Below are positions 1 through 8,863 of a stretch of 64,000 nt of DNA, piece by piece. The translations under genes were made by a program, and so were the position numbers. Within the stretch, counting starts at the first letter, position 1. Each line of letters starts with the position of its first letter. This DNA is from Phycisphaerae bacterium. GTDB taxonomy: Bacteria > Planctomycetota > Phycisphaerae > UBA1845 > UTPLA1. The stretch lies in contig JAHBXN010000013.1 in NCBI GenBank assembly GCA_019636475.1, forward strand, positions 1 to 64,000, given 5' to 3'. Under the pieces are notes generated by a model. That model was not told where the DNA came from, made no database searches, and saw only the letters and a program-made list of their open reading frames with translations.

Positions 1-77
1 CCGAACGGATATGAGGAAGTCACCGCACTGGGCGGCCGGCGCGTCTGGCGGCGGATGGTGTTGCGATCGAGCGGTGA

Positions 78-791
78 TCAGACGCCGGCGGCATCGGCGG
101 CGGGGGATTCTGCGTTGTCAGTGGCGAGTCCGGGCGCCGATCGCGCCGACTTTTTCTTCGCGTTTCGCGCTTTCCAGAATTCGATCACCATGGGCATTAC
201 CGAAACGGCGATGATCGCGAGAACCGCCAGTTCGAAGTGGTTCGCGATGATGGGGATGCTCCCGAGAAAATATCCCGCAAGTGTGCAGATCGCGACCCAC
301 AGGATCGCGCCGACCACGTTGTACATGAAAAATCGTGAATATGTCATGGTTCCGACACCCGCGACAAACGGCGCAAAGGTTCGGACGATCGGCACGAAGC
401 GAGCGATGATGATCGTCTTGCCGCCGTACTTCTCATAGAAGGCATGGGTCTTTTCGAGATACTCCCGCTTGAAGATTCGACTCTTCTCGCGATTGAGAAC
501 CTTCGGCCCGAGGTATTTCCCGATTGAATAATTGACGGCATCGCCAATCACCGCGGAGATTGTCAGGAGAATAAAGATCCATGTCGCGCTGAGTGAGCCG
601 CGCGCCGCGAAGATGCCCGCGGCGAAGAGCAGAGAATCGCCCGGAAGAAACGGTGTCACCACCAGGCCGGTTTCGGCAAAGATGACGACGAAGAGAATCG
701 CGTAAGTCCAGTTGCCGTACTGGGCGATCAGTGTTTCGAGAGATTTGTCGAGGTGGAGAAAGAAATCGGTAAATTCGCGTAGGTATTCCAT
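78..791 (-). CDS. DedA/SNARE-associated family membrane protein
   Basis: This 237-residue protein belongs to the DedA family of polytopic inner-membrane proteins, several of which flip polyprenyl phosphate or phosphatidylethanolamine and support proton-motive-force homeostasis. Visible family features are the acidic residue and Pro/Gly re-entrant segment [11 protein letters not shown] near residues 47-57, the [12 protein letters not shown] segment after the second hydrophobic stretch, and the twin-arginine motif [18 protein letters not shown] around residues 130-147. Hydrophobic segments lie near 30-60, 70-90, 130-170 and 185-205. The C-terminal 30 residues are charged and disordered. The ATG at 791 begins [11 protein letters not shown], the usual amphipathic start of the family. 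The length is typical. The substrate cannot be read from the sequence. Confidence 0.93.
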   Translation of the reverse strand: MEYLREFTDFFLHLDKSLETLIAQYGNWTYAILFVVIFAETGLVVTPFLPGDSLLFAAGIFAARGSLSATWIFILLTISAVIGDAVNYSIGKYLGPKVLNREKSRIFKREYLEKTHAFYEKYGGKTIIIARFVPIVRTFAPFVAGVGTMTYSRFFMYNVVGAILWVAICTLAGYFLGSIPIIANHFELAVLAIIAVSVMPMVIEFWKARNAKKKSARSAPGLATDNAESPAADAAGV

Positions 792-1144
792 GGATACTCT
801 GCGGGATTTAAGTCACGTGGCGGCGTGGTCGGACTCTCCTTGCCTCGCCGCAGAACTTCATATGCATGCATGTTAGTCGGGTTCCAGAGGGGGGTCGAGT
901 GATGAATCGTAAGGGAACCGGTTCGCTGCCGAGCTGCGTGACCCCGGCTCGGAGCCTTGGACATACCGCATGGGATCGTGCCGGGCGGTGTTTGGCCGCT
1001 CCACGGGTTGTTTCCAATGACGCGATTGGCGGCAGGTGAACTCACCAAATGCAAAGAAGTGCGAACGAGTTAATCGTCCGCACTTCTTGCGCCTCCGAAA
1101 TCTGAATTATAGCGCCTGCGACTCCACGCATCGCGGGGAAAGAC
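792..1144. other. Intergenic region upstream of the DedA gene
   Basis: This 353-bp stretch separates two minus-strand genes. It contains the strong hairpin at 1051-1090 and must hold the promoter of the DedA gene. No convincing -35/-10 pair and no conserved reading frame were found. The short open frames here have neither a Shine-Dalgarno site nor recognisable products. Confidence 0.4.
1051..1090 (-). terminator. Strong stem-loop after the small coiled-coil gene
   Basis: GAAGTGCG at 1056-1063 pairs perfectly with CGCACTTC at 1079-1086. GCAA at 1051-1054 pairs with TTGC at 1087-1090, leaving one bulged A. Inside the loop ACGA at 1065-1068 pairs with TCGT at 1074-1077, leaving a GTTAA loop. 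It lies 54 bp beyond the stop of the minus-strand gene at 1145. On that strand the hairpin is followed by a short ATTTGG run, so the U-tract is weak. Transcription termination is the simplest reading, and RNA stabilisation or attenuation ahead of the DedA gene is the alternative. Confidence 0.55.
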
Positions 1145-1429
1145 CTATTCGCCCTCGCCTCCCGACTGTTCGCCGTTGGCGTTCGGGTCTTCCTCAAGCA
1201 TCTTGCGAAGGTGAGCATTTTCACGCCGAGTGGCTTCGAGATCGAACAGCAGGTATTTCACCGTCAGACGCAGGTAATCGAGCGAGTCTTGCAGATTTGA
1301 AACGGCCTGATGAAGTTGATCGTTCTGAGTCGTGGTCTGAACGGCCGACGCGATTTCCGGCGCGGCCGAATTGATTCCGACGGTCTGAAGCAGTTCGGTT
1401 AGTGTTTTTTCGAGGCTTCGCTCGTCCAT
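1145..1429 (-). CDS. Small coiled-coil protein of unknown function
   Basis: This 94-residue acidic protein begins MDERSLEKTLTELLQ. The start is fixed by an excellent Shine-Dalgarno run (AAGGGGGG) a few bases upstream; a 38-residue extension of the frame has no such site. Residues about 35-75 form a predicted coiled coil (LHQAVSNLQDSLDYLRLTVKYLLFDLE...), followed by a short charged helix and a disordered Gly/Glu tail. There is no signal peptide or membrane segment, so it should be cytoplasmic. I do not recognise the family. It is divergent from leuS, with a 408-bp gap between them, which gives no functional hint. Confidence 0.7.
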   Translation of the reverse strand: MDERSLEKTLTELLQTVGINSAAPEIASAVQTTTQNDQLHQAVSNLQDSLDYLRLTVKYLLFDLEATRRENAHLRKMLEEDPNANGEQSGGEGE

Positions 1430-1837
1430 GGGTCTGTCCCCCCTTAGTTGACGGTTTATCGATTCTAGGCACTCGACCGCCGACGCATCGGAGCGACCGG
1501 CCGCCGCGAAGTCGGTTGACGGATGGGGCAGACGTCGTGCCAATCGTTCGAAATGGGTCGTGCGATATCAGGCAGGGCGTAAGCGATTGTCTTACAATGG
1601 CTTCGAATCAGCCGGACCGATATCGTGTCTCGTCGGTGGTGGTTGGGTGGTGCCGACATGATGCGCGGGGGCAACGCCGCGTGTGGAATCGGGCTGCGGT
1701 ATCCCGGTTGATGAGGGTCATACGCGCATGTCGTGACAGCGATTAGATTGTCGTGCTTTGACTCGCGAGGTTGGCTGCACGGCTCGGTCAGGGCGGGTCC
1801 GCTTCGAGCGGCGAAATGTGAATAAGGAAGCATTGGA
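1430..1837. other. Divergent intergenic region upstream of leuS
   Basis: These 408 bp separate the small minus-strand gene from leuS and should carry both promoters. No T-box specifier, leader peptide with Leu codons or clear attenuator hairpin was recognised. Open frames here on either strand lack ribosome-binding sites and have the Arg/Pro-rich composition of shadow frames. Confidence 0.35.
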
Positions 1838-4591
1838 ATGAGCGGCGAATACGCGCCAGGCGATATCGAATCGAAGTGGCAGAGCTATTGGGAGGCGAAC
1901 AAGACGTTTCGTACTTCCAATCCGGGAGAACCGGGCTTTGATCCTTCGAAGAAGAAATACTACGTGCTGGACATGTTCCCATACCCCAGCGGCGCGGGGC
2001 TGCATGTCGGACACCCGGAAGGTTACACGGCGACTGACATCATCGCGCGATATCGGCGAATGCGCGGATACAACGTCCTTCACACCATGGGGTGGGACGC
2101 GTTCGGCCTTCCGGCTGAACAACACGCCATTGACACCGGGCAGCATCCGGCGGTCACCACGGAAAAGAACATCAACAACTTTCGCCGACAGTTGAAGATG
2201 CTCGGCTTCTCCTATGACTGGGACCGCGAGATATCAACCACGGCCCCGGACTACTACCGCTGGACGCAATGGATCTTCCTCCAGATCTATAACGCCTGGT
2301 ATGACGAGAAGGCCAAGCGGGCGCGGCCGATCGCCGAGCTGGAAATACCTGACGACGTGAAATCGAGCGGCGAGTCGGCGGTTCGAGAGTTTGTCGATTC
2401 TCATCGATTGGCCTATCTGGCGGAGGTGCCGGTGAACTGGTGTCCTGCGCTAGGCACTGTGCTGTCCAACGAAGAGGTTACGAACGAGGGGCGCAGCGAG
2501 CGCGGAAACCATCCGGTCTATCGCAGACCGCTCAAACAATGGATGCTGCGAATCACCCGATATGCCGATCGGCTTGAATCGGATCTCGCCGAGCTGGACT
2601 GGCCCGAGAGCGTGAAACTGATGCAGCGCAATTGGATCGGACGCAGCGAGGGCGCACAAGTTCGATTCAGGCTGGCTGACCACAACGGACACATCGAGAT
2701 CTTCACGACGCGGCCGGATACGCTCTTCGGTGCGACATATATGGTTCTTGCGCCGGAACATCCTCTGGTTGATCGGATCACCACGCCTGATCGGCGCGAA
2801 GCCGTGCGTGAGTATGTCGCACAGGCGGCAAGCCGATCCGAACTGGACCGCACGGCCGACAATAAGTCGAAGACCGGCGTCTTCACCGGCGCGTTTGCGA
2901 TCAATCCGGCGAATGGCGAAAAGGTTCCCGTCTGGGTCGCGGATTATGTGCTGATGACCTATGGCACCGGTGCGATCATGGCTGTTCCGGGGCATGACCA
3001 GCGCGACCACGATTTTGCGACGACGTTTGATCTGCCCATACGCAAAGTGGTCGAACCGGCTGACGGCAACGGGACATTCAACATTCGTGACGCGGCGTAC
3101 GAAGGCGAAGGCACAGCGGTCGGTTCCGGGAATTTCGACGGCCTGTCCACGCGTGAATTCAAGAAGCGCATCACGGCCTGGCTCGAGGCGCAGGGCATTG
3201 GGCGCGGCACGGTCAACTACAAGCTTCGGGACTGGCTGTTTTCGCGGCAGCGTTACTGGGGCGAGCCGTTCCCGATCCTGCATGGAGCGGACGGACGGAT
3301 TGTCGCGCTTGAGGATAGCGAACTGCCGGTGACGCTGCCTCCGATGACGGACTTTCGCCCGGCGGTCGAAGTGGCGAACGCTGCAAGCCCCGTTCAAATC
3401 ACGGTGCCCGAGCCCCCGCTCGGACGCGCAAAGGACTGGGTGACAGTGCAGCGACAGGGTGCGAGCTATCAGCGGGAACTGAACACCATGCCCCAGTGGG
3501 CCGGCTCCTGCTGGTACTACCTGCGGTTCCTCGATCCGAAAAACAAGACGCGATTCTGCGGCCGGGACGCTGAGCAATATTGGATGCGATCGGCTCGCAA
3601 AGACGGCACTCCGCATGTCGGAGGAATTGATCTGTATGTCGGCGGAGCGGAACACGCGGTGCTGCACCTGCTATACGCCAGATTCTGGCATAAGGTACTC
3701 TTCGATCTGGGCCACGTCAGCACGCCGGAGCCGTTCGGCAAGTTGTTCAATCAGGGCATGATCCGCGCGTTCGCATATGTCGATGCGCGTGGCGCCTACG
3801 TCGGATACGACGATATCGACTTTCGTGAGGATGGCGCGTTTCACAGGGCCACCGGTGAGAAGCTGACCGGTGCGGTCGAGAAGATGTCAAAGAGCATGAA
3901 AAACGTGATCAACCCCGAGGAGGTGGTTCACGAATACGGCGGCGATTCGCTTCGGCTCTATGAGATGTTCATGGGGCCGCTGGAAGCGAGCAAGCCGTGG
4001 AATCCACGGGATGTCCCGGGCGTCTTTCGTTTCCTTCAGCGGGCCTGGCGGCTCGTCGTCAACGAGGCGACGGGCGAACTGTCCGCTATGGTGGCCTCGC
4101 GCGATGCCGAACCCGACGCCGCGCTCGAGCGCGTGCTCCATAAGACCATTCGCAAAGTCGGCGATGACATCGATCGAATGGCCTTTAACACGGCCATCAG
4201 CGCAATGATGGAGTTTGTCAACGAGGCATATCGACTTAAGTCGATCCATCCGTCGCAGGCTGAACGTTTCGCGCTGATTCTGTCGCCATTTGCGCCGCAC
4301 ATCGCCGAGGAACTCTGGGAGCGACTGCGCGGGACAATGTGGATCGGCAGCCTCGCTTATGAATCATGGCCGACATGGGATGCGGCCATGGTCGAGGATT
4401 CGCAGGTTGAGGTTCCCGTTCAGGTCAACGGCAAAATGGCGGGCAAAGTGATCGTCTCGAAGTCGGCGGATGAGTCGGCCGTGAGGTCGGCGGCTCTGGC
4501 TGATGACCGGGTGAAGGGGCGAATTGGCGAAGGTCGCATCGTCAAGACGATCTATGTCCCGGGCAGGATGCTGAACCTTATTGTGAAATAA
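1838..4591 (+). CDS. leuS: Leucyl-tRNA synthetase (class Ia)
   Basis: It charges tRNA-Leu with leucine using ATP in the cytoplasm. The HIGH signature is HVGH at residues 56-59, preceded by FPYPSGAGL. The KMSKS loop (EKMSKSMKN) lies near residues 682-688, and RDWLFSRQRYWGEP is the conserved catalytic-domain segment. The CP1 editing domain is intact, with TTRPDTLFGATY and the MAVPGHDQRDHDFA aspartate motif. At 917 residues it is longer than the E. coli enzyme. Part of the excess is a roughly 35-residue insert (KARPIAELEIPDDVKSS...) ahead of VPVNWCPALGTVLSNEEV. The CxxC zinc-binding ribbon of E. coli LeuRS is replaced by EGRSERGNHPV. The C-terminal tRNA-binding domain (VPVQVNGKMAGKV...) is complete. 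Confidence 0.98.
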   Translation: MSGEYAPGDIESKWQSYWEANKTFRTSNPGEPGFDPSKKKYYVLDMFPYPSGAGLHVGHPEGYTATDIIARYRRMRGYNVLHTMGWDAFGLPAEQHAIDTGQHPAVTTEKNINNFRRQLKMLGFSYDWDREISTTAPDYYRWTQWIFLQIYNAWYDEKAKRARPIAELEIPDDVKSSGESAVREFVDSHRLAYLAEVPVNWCPALGTVLSNEEVTNEGRSERGNHPVYRRPLKQWMLRITRYADRLESDLAELDWPESVKLMQRNWIGRSEGAQVRFRLADHNGHIEIFTTRPDTLFGATYMVLAPEHPLVDRITTPDRREAVREYVAQAASRSELDRTADNKSKTGVFTGAFAINPANGEKVPVWVADYVLMTYGTGAIMAVPGHDQRDHDFATTFDLPIRKVVEPADGNGTFNIRDAAYEGEGTAVGSGNFDGLSTREFKKRITAWLEAQGIGRGTVNYKLRDWLFSRQRYWGEPFPILHGADGRIVALEDSELPVTLPPMTDFRPAVEVANAASPVQITVPEPPLGRAKDWVTVQRQGASYQRELNTMPQWAGSCWYYLRFLDPKNKTRFCGRDAEQYWMRSARKDGTPHVGGIDLYVGGAEHAVLHLLYARFWHKVLFDLGHVSTPEPFGKLFNQGMIRAFAYVDARGAYVGYDDIDFREDGAFHRATGEKLTGAVEKMSKSMKNVINPEEVVHEYGGDSLRLYEMFMGPLEASKPWNPRDVPGVFRFLQRAWRLVVNEATGELSAMVASRDAEPDAALERVLHKTIRKVGDDIDRMAFNTAISAMMEFVNEAYRLKSIHPSQAERFALILSPFAPHIAEELWERLRGTMWIGSLAYESWPTWDAAMVEDSQVEVPVQVNGKMAGKVIVSKSADESAVRSAALADDRVKGRIGEGRIVKTIYVPGRMLNLIVK

Positions 4592-4805
4592 GCCCCCGGT
4601 TCGCTCGGTGCAAATCGGCCTGAGTGACGCCGGCCTGAATCAATTGGCATCTTGTTCGCGCCGAGTCCCCTCTTAGCGCGGGATGATGATCGGGTTCCGG
4701 AAATTCCGTCGCCTTCAAGACTTCGCTTGACGCATGGTGTACCATTCGGGACTTTGTCATGCCGCGGTGCGGGGTGCGCTCGCGCGGTTTGGTGGAGACC
4801 GTGAC

Positions 4806-6185
4806 ATGTTTGGGGCGCTTGTCGGTCCGGACATTCTGGAAATGCTGCACGCTCGGCAATTTGCCGAGCTGCGGAAATCGCTGTCAGCGCTGCCTGCGCA
4901 CACCGTCGCCGAGATCTTCACGGACATGTCGCCGCAGGACGTGGCCGTGCTGTTTCGAATTCTGCCCCGTGAGTTCGCCGCCGATATCTTCGAGTACCTG
5001 ACGCTCGAACAACAGGAGGAGATTCTTCGCGCACTGGGCAACGAAGGCGTCGCGGCCGTCCTGAACGAGATGGCACCGGACGACCGAACCGCGCTTCTGG
5101 AAGAACTGCCCGGCGCGGTCACCCAGAGACTCATCACACTGCTGTCGCCGGACGAGCGCAAGATCGCCACGACGCTGCTCGGCTATCCGGAGAGTTCCGT
5201 CGGCCGCCGCATGACGCCGGATTACATCGCCGTGCGGGAGAACATGACGGTCAGCGAGGTATTCGACCACATTCGGAAGGTGGGGCACGACAAGGAAACG
5301 ATGAATGTCATTTATGTTGTGGACGATCAGGGCCGCCTGATTGATGACATTCGCTTGCGTGAGCTGGTTCTTGCTGATCCGTCGCGCAGGCTGTCCGAGC
5401 TGATGGATCGCCGATACGACGTCCTTAGCGTGGAGCAGGATCAGGAAGACGCGGTCAGGGAGTTCAAACGCCTCGACCGGGTCGCTTTGCCCGTCGTTGA
5501 TTCCGCGGGTCTACTCGTCGGTATGGTGACGGTTGACGATATTCTCGACGTTGCCGAAGAGGAAGTGACCGAAGACATGCAGCGGATGGGTGCGGTTCAG
5601 GCTCTTGAAGCGCCGTATATGAACGTCGGTTTCTTCGAAATGGTCCGAAAGCGTGCGGTCTGGCTCGCGATTCTGTTCGTGGGCGAGATGCTGACGGCTA
5701 CGGCGATGGGCTATTTTGAGCATGAGATTGCGCGGGCCGTGGTCCTGGCGCTGTTCATTCCGCTTATCATCAGCAGCGGCGGCAACAGCGGCTCGCAAGC
5801 ATCGACGCTTGTCATTCGCGCATTGGCCATCGAGGAAGTCCATCTGAGAGACTGGTGGCGCGTGATGTATCGCGAGATCGGCGCGGGTCTGGCACTCGGC
5901 ACAGTGCTTGGCGGCATCGCCATGCTGCGCATCGTATTCTGGCCCTGGCGGGACGAGACTTACGGCGAGCACTACATGCTGCTTGCGTTGACGGTTTCAC
6001 TGAGCCTCATCGGCGTCGTCCTGTACGGAACCCTCACCGGCTCGATGCTGCCGTTGCTGCTCAAGCGAATGGGGCTTGATCCGGCCGTCATGTCGGCCCC
6101 CTTCGTCGCAACGCTTGTGGACGTGACCGGCATCGTCATCTACTTCTCAATCGCGGCCGTCATGCTCCACGGCACACTTCTCTAA
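4806..6185 (+). CDS. mgtE: MgtE-family magnesium transporter
   Basis: A Mg2+-gated channel/transporter of the inner membrane, 459 residues. Residues about 10-125 form the N domain of superhelical repeats, with ILPREFAADIFEYL and EMAPDDRTALLEELP. Residues about 125-250 are two CBS domains carrying the cytosolic Mg2+ sensor. The rest is five transmembrane helices, including the signature SGGNSGSQASTLVIRAL and the pore segment GLDPAVMSAPFVATLVDVTG, whose aspartate lines the ion path. The ATG at 4806 is preceded by GGTGGAGA, whereas an ATG 72 bp upstream lacks a ribosome-binding site and would add residues foreign to the family. The 214-bp gap after leuS holds no Mg2+ riboswitch that I can recognise. 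Confidence 0.95.
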   Translation: MFGALVGPDILEMLHARQFAELRKSLSALPAHTVAEIFTDMSPQDVAVLFRILPREFAADIFEYLTLEQQEEILRALGNEGVAAVLNEMAPDDRTALLEELPGAVTQRLITLLSPDERKIATTLLGYPESSVGRRMTPDYIAVRENMTVSEVFDHIRKVGHDKETMNVIYVVDDQGRLIDDIRLRELVLADPSRRLSELMDRRYDVLSVEQDQEDAVREFKRLDRVALPVVDSAGLLVGMVTVDDILDVAEEEVTEDMQRMGAVQALEAPYMNVGFFEMVRKRAVWLAILFVGEMLTATAMGYFEHEIARAVVLALFIPLIISSGGNSGSQASTLVIRALAIEEVHLRDWWRVMYREIGAGLALGTVLGGIAMLRIVFWPWRDETYGEHYMLLALTVSLSLIGVVLYGTLTGSMLPLLLKRMGLDPAVMSAPFVATLVDVTGIVIYFSIAAVMLHGTLL

Positions 6186-6318
6186 ACGCCTGCTCGCCGA
6201 CAATGTTCGCGATCGACGGTGCCGTGGTCCGATGGAACTCGACGCGTTAGGCTACGGCCTCTCGATCTGACGGGCGTGATCGGCGGCAGAACGTCGTAGC
6301 GATTCGCGGAGATGCGGC

Positions 6319-7851
6319 ATGAACAGACGCAACGGGATTCTATACGGCATCGACGACAAGCCGCCATTCGGCCGGGCACTGATCCTGGCGATTCAGCATG
6401 CGCTTACGATGTTCGGATCAACGGTGGCTGTGCCGCTGCTGCTCGGCCCGGCGATGGGCATGGATGCCGCCCAGACGGCATTGCTGATCTCAAGCGTGAT
6501 GCTTTGTAGCGGGCTGGCGACCCTCATCCAGTCCACTTTCGGGGCTCGTCTGCCGATCATTCAGGGCGTGAGTTTTTCGTTTCTTGCCGCATTTTTCGCC
6601 ATCATCGCGACAGGCAAACTGGCATCCAACAACTGGGACGCCGCGACAATGATGCAGTACATCGCCGGGACCATCATGGTCGGTGCCGTCGTGGAGATGC
6701 TCGTCGGATTCAGCGGATTGATGGGCCGGTTGCGTCGCATGTTGTCGCCGGTCGTGGTCGGCCCGGTGATCATGCTCATTGGACTGGCGTTATTCAAGCA
6801 TGGCGCGCCCAAGGCCGGAACGCATTGGCCGATCAGCGGCCTGACGATGCTGCTCGTCATCGTCTGTTCGCTGGGGCTTTCAAGACGATGGCGGTTTTTC
6901 AAGATATTCCCGATTCTGAGTGCCATTTGCGTGTCGTGCGGGGTCTGCTGGCTTCTGAGCGCGACGGGCGTTTTTGGTGAAGGACACCCCTCGCACGTCA
7001 ATCTGGACTACGTTCGACAAAGCCGCTGGCTGCGTATCAATCCGAGCGAGGTAGTCTTTCCATGGGGCCTGCCGAAGTTCGAGGTCGGTTTCGTCATTGC
7101 GGGCCTGGCGGCTTATCTCGCGTCGATGATCGAGTCGTTCGGCGACTATCACGCCTGTTCGCACATGGCCGGCGCGGGCGATCCGACGCCGAAGCAGATC
7201 TCACGCGGCATTGGGTGCGAAGGAATTGGCTGTTTTCTTACCGGCGTGTTTGGCGGGTTCAGTTCCACCTCGTATTCGGAGAATATCGGCCTCGTAGGGC
7301 TGACGCGCGTGGGATCTCGCCACGTGGTTCAGATCGCCGCTGTGCTGTTGGTCTTTCTCGGATTGTTTGCCAAGTTCGGCGCGTTTGCCGCGACGATCCC
7401 CGGCCCGGTCGTCGGCGGCCTGTACTGTGTACTCTTCGGACTGATCTCGGCCGTCGGCGTTCAGCAGCTTTCGAAGGCGGACCTGTCGAGCGAGCGAAAT
7501 CTGTTTATTGCCGGTTTCAGCCTGTTCATGGGATTGAGCGTGCCGGCCTATTTTGAAGGCGGGGGGACTTACTCGCCGGGATGGTCGTCGCTGTCGGAAA
7601 GCATGATGCAATGGATCGAAGGTTTCCTGTCGAAGTTCTCGTTTGTTCGGCGTCCGGATGAATGGGCGTTGTCCGTTAAGTCGATCATCGAGTCGATCGG
7701 CGTGACCGGCATGGGCATCGCGGCCATCGTTGGAATCCTGCTGGACAATCTGATTCCCGGCTCGGCGGACGAGCGCGGACTGCAAATTCCGAGTTTGATC
7801 GCGCCGGAGGGTGCGGACGCCGTCGAGGGCGGCCCGCCAGGTCGCCGATGA
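6319..7851 (+). CDS. NCS2/SLC23 nucleobase-ascorbate transporter family permease
   Basis: A 510-residue polytopic permease of the nucleobase:cation symporter-2 (NAT) family. Transmembrane helix 1 carries LAIQHALTMFGSTVAVPLLL. The family signature [QEP]NxGxxxxT[RKG] appears as ENIGLVGLTR. The substrate-binding helix 8 region reads MIESFGDYHACSHMAG. The helix 8, helix 10 and C-terminal segments (TRVGSRHVVQ, GLYCVLFGLISAVG, SERNLFIAGFSLFMGLSVP) resemble, from memory, plant NATs and animal ascorbate transporters more than E. coli UraA. The ATG at 6319 follows GGAG with good spacing. The downstream BtpA gene starts 6 bp after the stop, so the two are co-transcribed. The substrate could be uracil, xanthine, another nucleobase or ascorbate; the sequence does not decide. 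Confidence 0.92.
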   Translation: MNRRNGILYGIDDKPPFGRALILAIQHALTMFGSTVAVPLLLGPAMGMDAAQTALLISSVMLCSGLATLIQSTFGARLPIIQGVSFSFLAAFFAIIATGKLASNNWDAATMMQYIAGTIMVGAVVEMLVGFSGLMGRLRRMLSPVVVGPVIMLIGLALFKHGAPKAGTHWPISGLTMLLVIVCSLGLSRRWRFFKIFPILSAICVSCGVCWLLSATGVFGEGHPSHVNLDYVRQSRWLRINPSEVVFPWGLPKFEVGFVIAGLAAYLASMIESFGDYHACSHMAGAGDPTPKQISRGIGCEGIGCFLTGVFGGFSSTSYSENIGLVGLTRVGSRHVVQIAAVLLVFLGLFAKFGAFAATIPGPVVGGLYCVLFGLISAVGVQQLSKADLSSERNLFIAGFSLFMGLSVPAYFEGGGTYSPGWSSLSESMMQWIEGFLSKFSFVRRPDEWALSVKSIIESIGVTGMGIAAIVGILLDNLIPGSADERGLQIPSLIAPEGADAVEGGPPGRR

Positions 7852-7857
7852 AGGGCA

Positions 7858-8706
7858 ATGAAGGTCACTTATTTTGAGGACACCGCCTTGGTCAGGACAC
7901 CGCCCTCTCTTTCGTTCCTGCAATCGCTGAAGCGCCCTGCGTTGATCGCCATGATTCATGTCGGCGCATTGCCCGGTACGCCGCGCTCTCGGAAGCGCGT
8001 CGCGGAACTCTGCCGCGATGCCGTCTCGGAGGGCTTGCTGCTCGCCAAGGCCGGTGTCGATGCCATCATTCTGGAAAACATGCACGATGTGCCTTATCTG
8101 AATCGCTGCGTCGGTCCGGAGGTTGTCGCCGCCATGACCGCCGTATGCGCTGCGGTACGAGGCACGACCGATCTTCCGCTTGGTGTGCAGGTTCTGGCGG
8201 GCGCCAATCGTGAATCGATTTCAGTCGCGACCGCTGCCGGGCTTCAGTTTGTTCGGTGCGAGGGATTCGTCTTTTCTCATGTCGCGGACGAAGGGCTGAT
8301 GGCCGATGCGGACGCGGGCCCGCTGCTGCGTTTTCGAAGGGCGGTCAGCGCAGAGGATGTGGCGGTCATCGTGGATATCAAGAAGAAGCATTCAGCCCAT
8401 GCCATCACGGCGGACATTGAAATCGCCGAGACGGCGCGAGCGGCCGTTTATTGCGGGGCCCAAGGCGTCATTGTTACGGGGGGAGCAACCGGACATGCCG
8501 CACGCGTGGCGGACGTCGCCGCCGCGGCAGACTCGATCGATGAGCCGGTCTTTGTGGGCAGCGGTGTGACACCGGACAACGTGCGGGATTATGCCGATCT
8601 GGCGGACGGTCTGATTGTCGGAAGCTATTTGAAACGCGATGGCTGCTGGGAGAATCCGCCGGATCCGAAACGCGTTCGCGCAATGGTGCGTGCGGTGAGA
8701 GGTTGA
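7858..8706 (+). CDS. BtpA/SgcQ-family TIM-barrel protein
   Basis: A 282-residue member of the BtpA family, named for a cyanobacterial factor affecting photosystem I but found widely in non-photosynthetic bacteria. Visible family blocks are ALIAMIHVGALPGTP (about 29-43), AGVDAIILENMHDVPY (about 65-80), LGVQVLAGAN, VRCEGFVFSHVADEG, HSAHAITADIEI, GVIVTGGATG, PVFVGSGVTPDN and GLIVGSYLKRDGCW. The alternating hydrophobic strand pattern and glycine-rich phosphate-loop-like ends fit a TIM barrel. An AAGGG ribosome-binding site overlaps the stop of the permease, so translation is likely coupled. Its placement suggests a role in metabolism of the transported compound, possibly a nucleobase or nucleoside derivative; this is inference. 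The name should not be taken as evidence of photosynthesis. Confidence 0.92.
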   Translation: MKVTYFEDTALVRTPPSLSFLQSLKRPALIAMIHVGALPGTPRSRKRVAELCRDAVSEGLLLAKAGVDAIILENMHDVPYLNRCVGPEVVAAMTAVCAAVRGTTDLPLGVQVLAGANRESISVATAAGLQFVRCEGFVFSHVADEGLMADADAGPLLRFRRAVSAEDVAVIVDIKKKHSAHAITADIEIAETARAAVYCGAQGVIVTGGATGHAARVADVAAAADSIDEPVFVGSGVTPDNVRDYADLADGLIVGSYLKRDGCWENPPDPKRVRAMVRAVRG

Positions 8707-8775
8707 CCCACCGCCGAACCCCGGTGCGCCTCGCATCTCAGCCTCGCGGCGGCTGCGCGGGGTCCGGATCAAGAA

Positions 8776-8806
8776 CGAAACCGATCCGCGATGACGGTCG
8801 GTTTCG
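8776..8806. terminator. Stem-loop between convergent genes
   Basis: CGAAACCGA at 8776-8784 pairs perfectly with TCGGTTTCG at 8798-8806 across a 13-base loop. It sits 70 bp beyond the BtpA stop and 58 bp beyond the stop of the convergent lipoprotein gene. A bidirectional terminator is plausible, although neither side carries a long T run. Confidence 0.4.
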
Positions 8807-8863
8807 ATGGCACCGTAATTTCTCAGGCCAACGGAATCGAGCGGGAATTCGCTGGGATCGCGG

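Noticed and set aside
1465-1833. A 122-codon minus-strand frame upstream of leuS
   Set aside because: It has Pro/Arg/His-rich random composition and no ribosome-binding site; it overlaps the probable leuS promoter.
1544-1837. A possible T-box or Leu leader-peptide attenuator ahead of leuS
   Set aside because: No T-box sequence, antiterminator pair or run of Leu codons was found.
2450-3667. A 405-codon open frame antisense to leuS
   Set aside because: It lies wholly inside a complete, recognisable leuS, has no ribosome-binding site and has the Arg-rich composition typical of reverse frames in GC-rich genes.
4592-4805. A possible Mg2+ riboswitch ahead of mgtE
   Set aside because: I could not match the conserved core or pairing pattern of the known Mg2+ riboswitches by eye.
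7201-8085. A 294-codon minus-strand open frame across the permease/BtpA junction
   Set aside because: It is antisense to two confidently identified genes and shows no family motif.
7858-8706. Evidence for photosynthesis from the BtpA homolog
   Set aside because: BtpA relatives are widespread in non-photosynthetic bacteria, and no photosynthesis gene is present.
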